From contig NZ_CP107917.1 in the NCBI RefSeq assembly GCF_036014175.1, forward strand, positions 7,130,001 through 7,194,000: DNA of 64,000 nucleotides, given 5' to 3'. This document shows, piece by piece, positions 28,718 to 38,445 of this stretch. The translations under genes were made by a program, and so were the position numbers. Below the pieces are notes generated by a model. It was given only the letters and a program-made list of their open reading frames with translations, did no database searches and was not told the origin of the DNA. Source of the stretch: Streptomyces sp. NBC_00443 (GTDB lineage Bacteria; Actinomycetota; Actinomycetes; Streptomycetales; Streptomycetaceae). The stretch's first letter is position 1. The number at the start of each line of letters is the position of its first letter.

Positions 28718-30805
28718 TCAGCGCTGGGCCGCGGCGAGGGATTCCCGCGCGGCAGCGGCCACGTTCTCGGCAGTGAAGCCGAACTCCCGGAAAAGGACCT
28801 TGCCGTCGGCCGAAGCACCGAAGTGCTCCAGGGAAACGATGCGACCCGCGTCCCCGACGTACTTGTGCCAGGTGAGACCGATGCCGGCCTCCACCGCGAC
28901 CCGCGCCCTGACGGCCGGCGGAAGAACGCTGTCCCGGTACCCCTGGTCCTGCTCCTCGAACCACTCCACGGACGGCATGGACACGACGCGCGTCGGCACC
29001 CCGTCCGCCTGCAGCTGCTCGCGCGCCTCGACGGCGACGTGCACCTCGGAGCCGGTCGCGATGAGGACGACCTGCGGCTCGCCGCCGTCGGCCTCGAACA
29101 GCACGTAACCACCGCGCGCGGCGTCGTCGTTGGCCTCGTACGTCGGCACGCCCTGACGGGTCAGCGCCAGCCCGTGCGGGGCGCCCTTGCCGAACTCCTT
29201 GGTGTAGCGCCCCAGGATCTCGCGCCAGACGATCGCGGTCTCGTTGGCGTCGGCGGGACGCACGACATTGAGACCGGGGATGGCGCGCAGGGACGCGAGG
29301 TGCTCGATCGGCTGGTGGGTGGGGCCGTCCTCACCGAGACCGATGGAGTCGTGCGTCCACACGTACGTCACCGGCAGGTGCATGAGCGCCGACAGGCGTA
29401 CGGCGTTGCGCATGTAGTCGGAGAACACGAGGAACGTGCCGCCGTAGATACGGGTGTTGCCGTGCAGCGCGATGCCGTTCATCTCCGCGGCCATGGAGTG
29501 CTCGCGGATGCCGAAGTGGATCGTGCGGCCGTACGGGTTCGCCTCCGGGAGCGGGTTGTCCGCCGGGAGGAACGACGACGTCTTGTCGATCGTCGTGTTG
29601 TTGGAGCCGGCCAGGTCGGCCGAGCCGCCCCACAGCTCCGGGATGACCGCACCGAGGGCCTGCAGCACCTTGCCGGACGCGGCACGCGTCGCGACGCCCT
29701 TGCCGGGCTCGAAGACCGGGAGCTTCTCCTCCCAGCCGGTGGGCAGCTCGCCCGCGGCGATGCGGTCGAACTCGGCGGCGCGCTCGGCGTTGTTGTCCCG
29801 CCACTGCTGGAAGGACTTCTCCCACACGGCACGGGCCGCCTGGCCGCGCTCCAGGGCACCCCGGGTGTGGGCGATGACCTCGTCGGAGACCTCGAAGCTC
29901 TGCTCCGGGTCGAAGCCGAGGACGCGCTTGGTGGCCGCGACCTCGTCGTCGCCGAGCGCCGAGCCGTGGGCGGCCTCGGTGTTCTGCGCGTTCGGGGCCG
30001 GCCAGGCGATGATCGAGCGCATCGCGATGAAGGACGGCTTGTCCGTCACCTTCTTCGCTTCCTCGATCGCGTCGTAGATGGCGTGCGGGTCGAGGTCGCC
30101 GTCCGGCTGCGGGGCGACGCGCTGGACGTGCCAGCCGTATGCCTCGTACCGCTTGACGGTGTCCTCGGAGACCGCCGTCTCGGTGTCGCCCTCGATCGAG
30201 ATGTGGTTGTCGTCCCACAGCAGGATCAGGTTGCCGAGCTTCTGGTGGCCGGCCATCGAGGAGGCCTCGGCGGAAATGCCCTCCTGGAGGCAGCCGTCAC
30301 CGGCGATGGCGTAGACGAAGTGGTCGAACGGGGAGGTGCCCTCGGGGGCCTCCGGGTCGAACAGACCGCGCTCGTAGCGGGCGGCCATCGCCATGCCCAC
30401 GGCGTTGGCGACACCCTGGCCCAGCGGGCCGGTCGTCGTCTCGACGCCCGTGGTGTGGCCGTACTCCGGGTGACCGGGGGTCTTCGAACCCCAGGTCCGG
30501 AACGCCTTCAGGTCGTCCAGCTCCAGGCCGAAGCCGGCCAGGTACAGCTGGGTGTAGAGGGTCAGGGACGAGTGTCCCGCGGACAGCACGAAGCGGTCGC
30601 GCCCGACCCAGTCGGCGTCCGCCGGGTCGTGCCGCATCACCTTCTGGAAGAGGGTGTAGGCGGCAGGTGCCAGGCTCATCGCCGTTCCCGGATGGCCGTT
30701 TCCGACCTTCTGTACGGCATCGGCGGCCAGGACGCGGGCGGTGTCGACGGCCCGCTGGTCCAGCTCGGTCCACTCGAGGTCTGTGGTGGTCGGCTTGGTG
30801 CTCAC
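28718..30805 (-). CDS. tkt: Transketolase
   Basis: A 695-residue thiamine-diphosphate enzyme. The TPP-binding motif is GDGCLQEGISAEA...WDDN (about 165-200), the substrate-binding start GHPGTAMSLAP is near 38, and the pyrimidine-domain DSIGLGEDGPTHQPIEH is near 480. It transfers two-carbon units, linking pentose phosphates with glycolysis. The GTG start at 30805 begins MSTKPTTTDLEWTELDQRAV. It is the first gene of the tkt-tal-zwf-opcA-pgl operon and is divergent from ctaB. Confidence 0.96.
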   Translation of the reverse strand: MSTKPTTTDLEWTELDQRAVDTARVLAADAVQKVGNGHPGTAMSLAPAAYTLFQKVMRHDPADADWVGRDRFVLSAGHSSLTLYTQLYLAGFGLELDDLKAFRTWGSKTPGHPEYGHTTGVETTTGPLGQGVANAVGMAMAARYERGLFDPEAPEGTSPFDHFVYAIAGDGCLQEGISAEASSMAGHQKLGNLILLWDDNHISIEGDTETAVSEDTVKRYEAYGWHVQRVAPQPDGDLDPHAIYDAIEEAKKVTDKPSFIAMRSIIAWPAPNAQNTEAAHGSALGDDEVAATKRVLGFDPEQSFEVSDEVIAHTRGALERGQAARAVWEKSFQQWRDNNAERAAEFDRIAAGELPTGWEEKLPVFEPGKGVATRAASGKVLQALGAVIPELWGGSADLAGSNNTTIDKTSSFLPADNPLPEANPYGRTIHFGIREHSMAAEMNGIALHGNTRIYGGTFLVFSDYMRNAVRLSALMHLPVTYVWTHDSIGLGEDGPTHQPIEHLASLRAIPGLNVVRPADANETAIVWREILGRYTKEFGKGAPHGLALTRQGVPTYEANDDAARGGYVLFEADGGEPQVVLIATGSEVHVAVEAREQLQADGVPTRVVSMPSVEWFEEQDQGYRDSVLPPAVRARVAVEAGIGLTWHKYVGDAGRIVSLEHFGASADGKVLFREFGFTAENVAAAARESLAAAQR

Positions 30806-31167
30806 CCTGGGTCAGGGCTCCTCTCCACATGTCGGATGCCGGTGTTTCGGGCATGCGCCCACCGGCTGCCGGCGTTCTCGGCGTCGGCCGGCCGTTGTCG
30901 AGCCTACCCCTGGAAGTACGTGCGTTTTTTCGAGTCATTCCAGACTGCCGGGAGTCGCCGGGATGCGCCTCCCGACTGGCTCGTTCCGCGTTCGGCAAGT
31001 GAATACGCAGGCGCTCATCCGGGTGCTCAATCGAGCTTCGGTGCGCCCGTCGGACCACCCCCTCCAACACGACCCCACCCCCGCGAATGTCCGGGTCTGG
31101 GCAACGTCTACAGTGGCGTGGTACGCGCGAGCCTTTACCGGGACTTCACACGGGGAGGCTTGCTGGG
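30806..31167. other. Divergent intergenic region tkt/ctaB
   Basis: No gene seen in 362 bp. It should carry the tkt-operon promoter (reading left) and the ctaB promoter (reading right). A possible ctaB -10, TACAGT, is at 31109-31114, without a convincing -35. A short T-run (TTTTTT, near 30926) stands out from the GC-rich context. Confidence 0.5.
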
Positions 31168-32136
31168 ATGTCTCTGTCAGGGGTGTGCGTGACGGCCGTT
31201 GAATCCCGTCCAGCGGGGATTATCGGGACGAGCCAGAGCCCGAGCCGGCGGCCGATCGGGGCCCGGGTCAAGGCGTTCGTGGCGCTTACCAAGCCGCGGA
31301 TCATCGAGCTGCTGCTGATCACCACCGTTCCGGTGATGTTCCTGGCGGAGCAGGGTGTGCCCGACCTCGGTCTGGTGCTGCTCACCTGTATCGGCGGCTA
31401 CCTCTCCGCCGGCGGCGCCAACGCGCTGAACATGTACATCGACCGTGACATCGACGCGCTCATGGACCGCACCTCGCAGCGCCCGCTGGTCACCGGGATG
31501 GTCAGCCCGCGCGAGTGCCTGGCCTTCGGCATCGCGCTGGCGGCCGTCTCCACACTCCTGTTCGGCCTCACCGTCAACTGGCTGTCGGCCTGGCTCTCCC
31601 TCGGCGCACTCCTCTTCTACGTCGTCGTCTACACGATGATCCTCAAGCGCCGTACCTCGCAGAACATCGTGTGGGGCGGCATCGCGGGCTGCATGCCGGT
31701 GCTGATCGGGTGGACGGCCGTCACGAACTCCCTCACCTGGGCGCCGCTCATCCTCTTCCTGGTGATCTTCTTCTGGACCCCGCCGCACTACTGGCCGCTG
31801 TCCATGAAGGTGAAGGACGACTACGCGCGCGTGGGCGTGCCCATGCTCCCCGTCATCGCCTCGAACAAGGTCGTCGCCAAGCAGATCGTCATCTACAGCT
31901 GGGTGATGGTCGCGGTGTCCCTGCTGTTGACGCCGCTCGGCTACACCGGCTGGTTCTACACCGTGGTCGCGCTGGCCGCCGGCGGCTGGTGGCTGTGGGA
32001 GGCGCACGCGCTGCAGAACCGGGCGAAGGCCGAGGTGGCGGGCGGCAAGCTGAAGGAAATGCGCCTGTTCCACTGGTCGATCACCTACGTCTCGCTGCTG
32101 TTCGTGGCGGTGGCCGTGGACCCGTTCCTGCGCTGA
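31168..32136 (+). CDS. ctaB: Protoheme IX farnesyltransferase (heme O synthase)
   Basis: A 322-residue UbiA-family membrane prenyltransferase with about nine helices. The catalytic Asp-rich motif NMYIDRDIDALMDRT is at about residues 93-107 and a second conserved segment WTPPHYWPLSMKVKDDY at about 210. It attaches a farnesyl group to heme B for cytochrome oxidase. ATG 31168 has GGGGAGG nine bases upstream. GTG codons at 31183 and 31189 are alternatives, and the latter would match the N-terminus I remember for relatives. Heme A synthase (ctaA) lies 2 kb to the right. Confidence 0.94.
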   Translation: MSLSGVCVTAVESRPAGIIGTSQSPSRRPIGARVKAFVALTKPRIIELLLITTVPVMFLAEQGVPDLGLVLLTCIGGYLSAGGANALNMYIDRDIDALMDRTSQRPLVTGMVSPRECLAFGIALAAVSTLLFGLTVNWLSAWLSLGALLFYVVVYTMILKRRTSQNIVWGGIAGCMPVLIGWTAVTNSLTWAPLILFLVIFFWTPPHYWPLSMKVKDDYARVGVPMLPVIASNKVVAKQIVIYSWVMVAVSLLLTPLGYTGWFYTVVALAAGGWWLWEAHALQNRAKAEVAGGKLKEMRLFHWSITYVSLLFVAVAVDPFLR

Positions 32137-32194
32137 CGCACGTCACAGTGCCCTGCCCTCGCCAGCTGATCTACTCGTGAGTAGCATCCTGGCC

Positions 32195-32515
32195 ATGGCA
32201 GACACGCAGCAGGTTGACCAGAAGGCCGAGCGCAGGGTGGCCAAGCTGGCCAAGCAGATCAACGCCTTCGCGAAGTCCCACGGCGGCACCGAGGCCCAGG
32301 TCGCGTACATCGGCGAGCGGGGCGCCCGCATCGTGCTCGTCGGCGAGGACGGCGGCTGGGGGGACCTGGTGGCTCCGTCGTACGAGATCGCCGAGAAGGC
32401 GGTGGAGAAGGCCGGCGTCACGCGCCACGAGGCCTTCGACGGCGAGTTCGCGGCGAAGGTGAAGACGGGCGAGTACGAGTGGAAGAGGATGGCCGGCATC
32501 CAAGTCGGCGGCTGA
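32195..32515 (+). CDS. Conserved actinobacterial small protein, unknown function
   Basis: A 106-residue soluble protein, MADTQQVDQKAERRVAKLAKQINAFAKS..., with a charged helical N-terminus and a mixed alpha/beta remainder (AQVAYIGERGARIVLVGEDGGWGDLVAPSY). I do not recognise a named domain. No signal or membrane segment. ATG 32195; an ATG-like start 18 bp upstream is possible. It stands alone between ctaB and the amidohydrolase. Confidence 0.75.
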   Translation: MADTQQVDQKAERRVAKLAKQINAFAKSHGGTEAQVAYIGERGARIVLVGEDGGWGDLVAPSYEIAEKAVEKAGVTRHEAFDGEFAAKVKTGEYEWKRMAGIQVGG

Positions 32516-32610
32516 ACCACGCCCCCCTTTTTTCTTACGCAACACCAAGTCACCGGTTCACCCGTTAGGACCTGTAGAGCAAGCGCAGCGTCCACCCACG
32601 GGGAGTCCGG

Positions 32611-33717
32611 ATGATCGAAACGCCATCCCTCGTGGACCAGTACTGCCACGGCGTACTGCGCACGGAGCTGGGCCTCGGCACCTTCGAGGCCCAGTTGGCC
32701 CGCACCGAGGGCCCACCGGCACCCGGCACCACGCTCTTCGACACCCAGACCGGTTTCGCCGTACGCCGCTGGTGCCCGCCTCTCCTCGGCCTGGAACCGC
32801 ACTGCTTACCCGCCCGCTATCTCGCCCGGCGCCGTGAACTCGGAGTCCTGGAGGCGGGCCGGCGGCTGCTGCGGGGCAGCGGCATCACGACCTACCTGAT
32901 CGACACCGGCCTGCCCGGCGACCTCACCGGCCCTCTGGAGATGGCGTCCGCCGGATCCGCCGAGGCCCATGAGATCGTGCGCCTCGAACTCCTCGCCGAA
33001 CAGGTCGCCGACACCTCCGGCACGGTCGAGTCCTTTCTCGCCAACCTCGCCGAGTCCGTGCACGGCGCGGCGGCGAACGCGGTGGCCTTCACTTCCGTGG
33101 CGGGTGTACGGCACGGCCTCGCACTCGCGCCCGAGCCGCCGGGGCCGGGGGAGGTGCGGGGCGCCGCCGGGCGCTGGCTCGCGGCGCGCAGGGTCGGCGG
33201 CGAGCTGAGCGACCCGGTGCTGCTGCGGCACCTGCTGTGGATCGCGGTGGCGTCGGGGCTGCCGCTGCAACTGCACGCGGGGCTGGGGGAGCCGGGGCTG
33301 CGCATCGACCGCACGGACCCGGTGCTGCTGACGGACTTCGTCCGCGCGACGGCCGGCCTCGGCACGGACCTGGTCCTCCTGCACGGCTACCCGTACCACC
33401 GCCACGCCGCCCATCTGGCCGGGGTATTCCCGCACGTCTACGCCGACTCGGGCGCGGCACTCATCCGCACCGGCGCCCGCGCGGCCACGATCCTCGCCGA
33501 GATCCTGGAACTGGCCCCCTTCGGCAAGATCCTCTTCTCCAGCGGCGCCCAGGGCCTGCCCGAGCTCCATGTCGTCGGAGCCCGCCTGTTCCGCGAGGCC
33601 CTCGCCAGGGTGCTCGGCGGCTGGGTCGCCGAGGGGGCGTGGTCGCTGGGGGACGCGCAACGGGTGGCGGGGATGGTGGCGGCGGGGAACGCCCGGCGGG
33701 TGTACGCACTGGAGTGA
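32611..33717 (+). CDS. Amidohydrolase family protein (FluG/GS-linked type)
   Basis: A 368-residue metal-dependent hydrolase of the amidohydrolase-2 (TIM barrel) superfamily. Visible features are an N-terminal VDQYCHGVL in place of the classic DxHxH, LPLQLHAGLGEPGLRIDRTDP (metal His near 220), LVLLHGYPYHRHAAHLAGVFPHVYADSG and a C-terminal KILFSSGAQGLPEL that occupies the usual catalytic-Asp region. This resembles the amidohydrolase part of FluG proteins. The reaction is unknown. ATG 32611; followed by the nucleotidyltransferase gene after 18 bp. Confidence 0.8.
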   Translation: MIETPSLVDQYCHGVLRTELGLGTFEAQLARTEGPPAPGTTLFDTQTGFAVRRWCPPLLGLEPHCLPARYLARRRELGVLEAGRRLLRGSGITTYLIDTGLPGDLTGPLEMASAGSAEAHEIVRLELLAEQVADTSGTVESFLANLAESVHGAAANAVAFTSVAGVRHGLALAPEPPGPGEVRGAAGRWLAARRVGGELSDPVLLRHLLWIAVASGLPLQLHAGLGEPGLRIDRTDPVLLTDFVRATAGLGTDLVLLHGYPYHRHAAHLAGVFPHVYADSGAALIRTGARAATILAEILELAPFGKILFSSGAQGLPELHVVGARLFREALARVLGGWVAEGAWSLGDAQRVAGMVAAGNARRVYALE

Positions 33718-33735
33718 GGCGTACAGACTGGGCGG

Positions 33736-34491
33736 ATGCCGACCGATGCCTTACTCGACCGCTTCCTCGCCGAGCTGGCGACGACTCTCGCTCCCGCTGC
33801 TCCCGTCGCCGTCTGGGCGCACGGCTCACTCGCCGGGGGCGACTACCAGGAGGGCCGCAGCGATCTGGACCTGATCGCCGTCGTGGACGGCCCGCTCACG
33901 CCCCGCATCATCTGGCAGGTGGCGAAGGTCCACGCCCGGCTGCGGTCCGAGCCGCTCGCCGCGCTGCTGCACTGCACGTACCTGACGCCGGACACGGCGG
34001 ACGACGCCGACCGACGCCACCTCACCTGGGCGCACCAGCAGTTGTTCAAACGGACGGTGACCCCGGTGACCCGCCGCGAGCTGCACGCCTTCGGCCGAGT
34101 GCTGCACGGGAAGGCGCCCGCCGGGCTGCTGCCGCCGGTGCCGGACCGGGAGCTCGGCGAGTTCGTCGTACGCGACCAGCGGGACTTCTGGCGGACGGCG
34201 GTCGACAAGGCCTCGCTGTGGACGAAGGACGTGTGGGTCGACCTGGGGGTGATCACCTACGCCCGCGCGAGCGTCACCCTGCGCGATGGGCGGCTGATCT
34301 CCAAGCGCGAGGCCCTGGACCTGCTGCCCGGCCTCGGAGCGCCCGTCGAACTCGTCGAGGACATCCGCAGCCGGCGCTACGACAGCTCTGCGCCCCCGAC
34401 GCCGGCCGGGGAGTGGGCGACGCGCAGGGCCGGCCTGACTCGGAGCTATCTGGGCCCTGCGATCGACGAGTTGGTGACGACGTACGGCTGA
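33736..34491 (+). CDS. Nucleotidyltransferase-domain protein
   Basis: A 251-residue protein. The Pol-beta-superfamily motif is near the N-terminus: HGSLAGGDYQEGRSDLDL, a good GS-x10-DxD active site at about residues 29-46. The rest is helical and resembles the C-terminal part of aminoglycoside nucleotidyltransferase-like proteins. It may transfer a nucleotide to a small molecule or protein; the acceptor is unknown. It follows the amidohydrolase by 18 bp (probable operon) and is convergent with ctaA, the two stops being 1 bp apart. Confidence 0.8.
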   Translation: MPTDALLDRFLAELATTLAPAAPVAVWAHGSLAGGDYQEGRSDLDLIAVVDGPLTPRIIWQVAKVHARLRSEPLAALLHCTYLTPDTADDADRRHLTWAHQQLFKRTVTPVTRRELHAFGRVLHGKAPAGLLPPVPDRELGEFVVRDQRDFWRTAVDKASLWTKDVWVDLGVITYARASVTLRDGRLISKREALDLLPGLGAPVELVEDIRSRRYDSSAPPTPAGEWATRRAGLTRSYLGPAIDELVTTYG

Positions 34492-34492
34492 C

Positions 34493-35494
34493 CTACGCGC
34501 GCGCGCCGACCGTCGGCTCGGCCGCCGGAGACGGGATCCCGATCTCGTCGAACGGCCGTTCCCGCAGGGCCAGCGCCACCCGCAGGACCGCGATCCAGGT
34601 CACGGCCGAGCCGAGCATGTGCAGGCCCACCAGGATCTCCGGGAGGTCCGTGAAGTACTGGACGTAGCCGATGACGCCCTGGGCGAGGAGGACCAGGAAG
34701 AGGTCGCGGGTGCGGTTCAGAGGGCCCTTCGGGGCGTCGACCGCCTTGAGGACGAACCACAGGGCGAACGTCAGCGTGACCACGATCCAGGCCAGCACGG
34801 CGTGCAGCTTGGTGACGTTCTCCCAGTCGAGGGGCATCCGCTCGACCTCGCTGGAGTCTCCCGCGTGCGGACCGGCGCCGGTGACCACCGTGCCGACCAG
34901 GATCAGCAGCACCGAGGCCCCGACCATGACCCACACCAGCTGCCGCACCGCCCTGCCGACCAGCGGACGCGGCGTCGAGTCGCCCTCCCGGGTGCGCTGC
35001 CACATCACCGTGGCGACCGCGATCAGGGCGGACGTCGCCACGAAGTGGGCCGCGACCGTGTACGGGTTGAGGCCGACCAGCACGACGATGCCGCCGAGCA
35101 CCGCGTTGCTCATCACGATCCAGAACTGCGCCCAGCCCAGCCGGGTCAGGCCACGGCGGTGCGGCTTCTCAGCGCGCGCGGCGATGATCGCCCAGCCTAC
35201 GGCGGCGCACAGCACGTACGTCAGCATGCGGTTGCCGAACTCGATGGCGCCGTGCAGGCCCATCTCGCTGGTGGCGGTGAGCGAGTCGTCGGTGCACTTG
35301 GGCCAGGTCGGGCAGCCGAGCCCGGAACCGGTGAGGCGCACCGCACCGCCGGTGACCACGATGAGCACCGACATCACGAGCGCGGCGAGGGCCGCCCGTT
35401 GGACCGTCCTCGGGCTCGGGGTCCAGCGTGCGGCGATGAAGGCGAGGGGGTTGCGCACGGCCGCTACGGCGTCGGCGCGGGTCAGCTTTGGCAC
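34493..35494 (-). CDS. ctaA: Heme A synthase
   Basis: A 333-residue CtaA/Cox15 membrane protein with eight hydrophobic segments. It has the conserved GGAVRLTGSGLGCPTWPKC loop with paired cysteines (about 47-65), EFGNRMLTYV with a heme-ligand region, and later HAVLAW and GLHMLGSA histidines. It oxidises heme O to heme A for cytochrome oxidase, after CtaB. GTG 35494 is chosen (VPKLTRADAV): TACGAT lies 7 bp upstream (35502-35507) as a -10 and there is no ribosome site, suggesting a leaderless transcript. ATG 35524 is the alternative. Confidence 0.92.
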   Translation of the reverse strand: MPKLTRADAVAAVRNPLAFIAARWTPSPRTVQRAALAALVMSVLIVVTGGAVRLTGSGLGCPTWPKCTDDSLTATSEMGLHGAIEFGNRMLTYVLCAAVGWAIIAARAEKPHRRGLTRLGWAQFWIVMSNAVLGGIVVLVGLNPYTVAAHFVATSALIAVATVMWQRTREGDSTPRPLVGRAVRQLVWVMVGASVLLILVGTVVTGAGPHAGDSSEVERMPLDWENVTKLHAVLAWIVVTLTFALWFVLKAVDAPKGPLNRTRDLFLVLLAQGVIGYVQYFTDLPEILVGLHMLGSAVTWIAVLRVALALRERPFDEIGIPSPAAEPTVGARA

Positions 35495-35561
35495 GGGCCC
35501 TATCGTAGGCGGCCGCTTGTGCACGGTTTCACGAGGGTCCCCTCTCGCCCCGCGGACCGGG

Positions 35562-36338
35562 CTACTCCCAGCGGAAGAACCTGCCCGCCGCCGCGAGCCC
35601 GACGACCGCCCACACGGCCAGAATCCCCAGGTCGCCCCACGGCATCCCGGCCCCGTGCTGAAGCACGTCGCGCAGCCCGTCGGACAGTGCCGAGATCGGC
35701 AGCAGCCCCAGCACGTCCTGCGCCCCCGCCGGGAACTTGTCCAGCGGCACGATCACCCCGCCGCCGACGAGCAGCAGCAGGAAGACCAGGTTGGCCGCGG
35801 CCAGGGTGGCCTCGGCCTTGAGCGTGCCGGCCATCAGTAGTCCGAGTCCCGAGAAGGCGGCCGTCCCCAGGACCAGCAGGAGGACGACGGCTGCCGGGTT
35901 TCCCTGCGGCGACCAGCCCAGCGCGAAGGCGATCACCGTCAGCAGGGCGATCTGCAGGACCTCGGTGACCAGCACCGACGCCGTCTTCGCCGTCATCAGG
36001 GCCCAGCGCGGCAGCGGGGAGGACGCCAGCCGCTTCAGCACGCCGTACCGGCGCTCGAAGCCCGTGGCGATGGCCTGGCCCGTGAACGCCGTCGACATCA
36101 CGGCGAGCGCGAGGATGCCGGGGGCGAGGAAGTCGACGGCCTCGCCTGCGCCCGTGTCGGCGATGTCCACCGTGCTGAAGAGGACCAGCAGCAGCGTGGG
36201 GATCACGACGGTCAGCAGCAGCTGCTCGCCGTTGCGCAGCAGCATCTTCGTCTCGAGTGCCGCCTGGGCCGCGATCATGTGGGGGAGCGGGGCGGCGCCC
36301 GGCTTCGGGGTGTACGTACCCGTACCGACCGTGGTCAC
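35562..36338 (-). CDS. ABC-2 type transporter permease
   Basis: A 258-residue membrane protein with six hydrophobic segments and the ABC-2 pattern: EVVDFLAPGILALAVMSTAF-like region near 75, ERRYGVLKRLASSPLPR at about 100, and LPISALSDGLRDVL near 220. Partner of the ATPase encoded upstream, probably a drug or small-molecule exporter. The GTG start at 36338 has AAGGAG eight bases upstream, and that site lies in the first copy of a 92-bp repeat. Ancestrally it probably overlapped the ATPase stop. Confidence 0.9.
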   Translation of the reverse strand: MTTVGTGTYTPKPGAAPLPHMIAAQAALETKMLLRNGEQLLLTVVIPTLLLVLFSTVDIADTGAGEAVDFLAPGILALAVMSTAFTGQAIATGFERRYGVLKRLASSPLPRWALMTAKTASVLVTEVLQIALLTVIAFALGWSPQGNPAAVVLLLVLGTAAFSGLGLLMAGTLKAEATLAAANLVFLLLLVGGGVIVPLDKFPAGAQDVLGLLPISALSDGLRDVLQHGAGMPWGDLGILAVWAVVGLAAAGRFFRWE

Positions 36339-36518
36339 GAACGCAGCTCCTTGCCGGTGAGCTCCAGGCTGTGTCTTCCCGGGGGACGACCCCCGGACCC
36401 CCGGCCGGTCCCTGTGCTGAGCGCGATCATGAGCGCAACTCCTTGCCCGTGAGCTCCAGGCTGTGTCTTCCCGGGGGACGACCCCCGGACCCCCGGCCGG
36501 TCCCTGTGCTGAGCGCGA

Positions 36519-37442
<924 letters not shown>

Positions 37443-37487
37443 GGCTCCAGAGTCTAGGTACGCGGCCGGTAACCCGAACGGCCGGGT

Positions 37488-38283
37488 TCACATCTCCTGC
37501 GCGCGAGGCCGGTGCATCTCCAGCCATCGCCCCGCGTACGCCACCGCGTCGGCCACGGGGAACAGCCGTGCCTCGGCCGCGCCCACCTTTCCCCGTACGA
37601 TGGGACGGTCCCTGTCGAAGTCGCGCCCCAGTTCGTCGAACCGGTCCGATGTGATCGACACCTCGGTCACCACTTCCCAGCCCGCGGGCCCCGGCCGGCC
37701 GACCTTCACGAGCGGCGAAGGTATCCGGTACTCCGCGAGATGGAAGCTGGTGCACGTCGCGTAACCGGCGCCGAGCAGCAGCACACGCGCGTGCAGCGCC
37801 TCCAGCCGGGCCAGCGGGCTGCGCTCGCCGAGCCGGCAGTCGAGGGCGTGGCCCTCGGTGATCTGCGCCGCGCGCGGGCCGACGGCGGCGAAGGACGTCT
37901 GCGGATGCGCGCCGCAGGGCACCCGGCCAGGTCCGTACGGTCTCCGGGATCACGCCCACCCCGAGCGCGGGCGTGACCAGGGGGTCGTAGGCGGGCATGG
38001 TCGCCCGGATCGTGTCCCACCACTCCTCGGGTACCGGCGGGTTGCTCCACACCGCCGGGTCCGAGAGGTCACCGGTCTGGGTGGGGACGACCAGGGTGCC
38101 GTCCGGACCGAGTGCGTCGAGCAGCCCCTGGACGACCGCGACGGCACCTCCGCAGACCCAGCCGAGGGAGCTGAGCGACGAGTGCACGAGGAGGGTTTCA
38201 CCGGTTTGGACGCCCAGCTCGCGCAGTTGTGCCGCGAGGGTGTCCCGAGTGACAAGAGGGCCGGTCGGAGGGGGTGTCGACAT
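37488..38283 (-). pseudogene. AAC(3)-family N-acetyltransferase, frameshifted
   Basis: From ATG 38283 the frame reads a clear aminoglycoside 3-N-acetyltransferase start: TLAAQLRELGVQTGETLLVHSSLSSLGWVCGGAVAVVQGLLDALG, LVVPTQTGDLSDP, up to TVRTWPGAL. It then leaves frame. The remaining family segment HPQTSFAAVGPRA...LLLGAGYATCTSFHLAEY continues in another frame to the stop at 37488. Removing one G near 37907-37918 would give ALRAHPQTSF and a protein of about 264 residues. These enzymes acetylate aminoglycosides or act as general antibiotic-type acetyltransferases. A sequencing error or a real mutation are both possible. Confidence 0.8.
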
Positions 38284-38358
38284 GTTTCGGGAGTGTCCCG
38301 CAGGGAGCCTCGCGACGCCAGCGATTTGATCGATCAATGATCGTTTCCGCAGGTCAGA

Positions 38359-38372
38359 TTAGGTATGCCTAA
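38359..38372. promoter_or_regulatory. Possible iron box (DtxR/DmdR type) upstream of suf
   Basis: TTAGG-TATG-CCTAA, a perfect 5-bp inverted repeat 73 bp before sufR. On the minus strand the 19 bases ending here match the DmdR iron-box consensus as I remember it at 13 of 19 positions. That would fit iron control of iron-sulfur assembly, but could equally be a different operator. Confidence 0.35.
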
Positions 38373-38431
38373 GTGACGCAGGGCACCCGGGAGCTGCCCG
38401 GGCGCGGCTTGCCTGCCCCTGAGGAATTACG

Positions 38432-38445
38432 CAACAATGGCGTTG
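38432..38445 (+). promoter_or_regulatory. SufR operator (CAAC-N6-GTTG)
   Basis: CAAC-AATGGC-GTTG is an exact match to the palindrome I recall as the SufR site in Streptomyces avermitilis. It covers a -10-like AACAAT (38433-38438, 18 bp after TTGCCT at 38409-38414) and the GTG start itself. A bound repressor would block a leaderless suf transcript. Confidence 0.75.

Noticed and set aside
28823..31192. A 789-codon plus-strand frame opposite tkt
   Set aside because: It is antisense to a clear transketolase and has no recognisable domain or start context.
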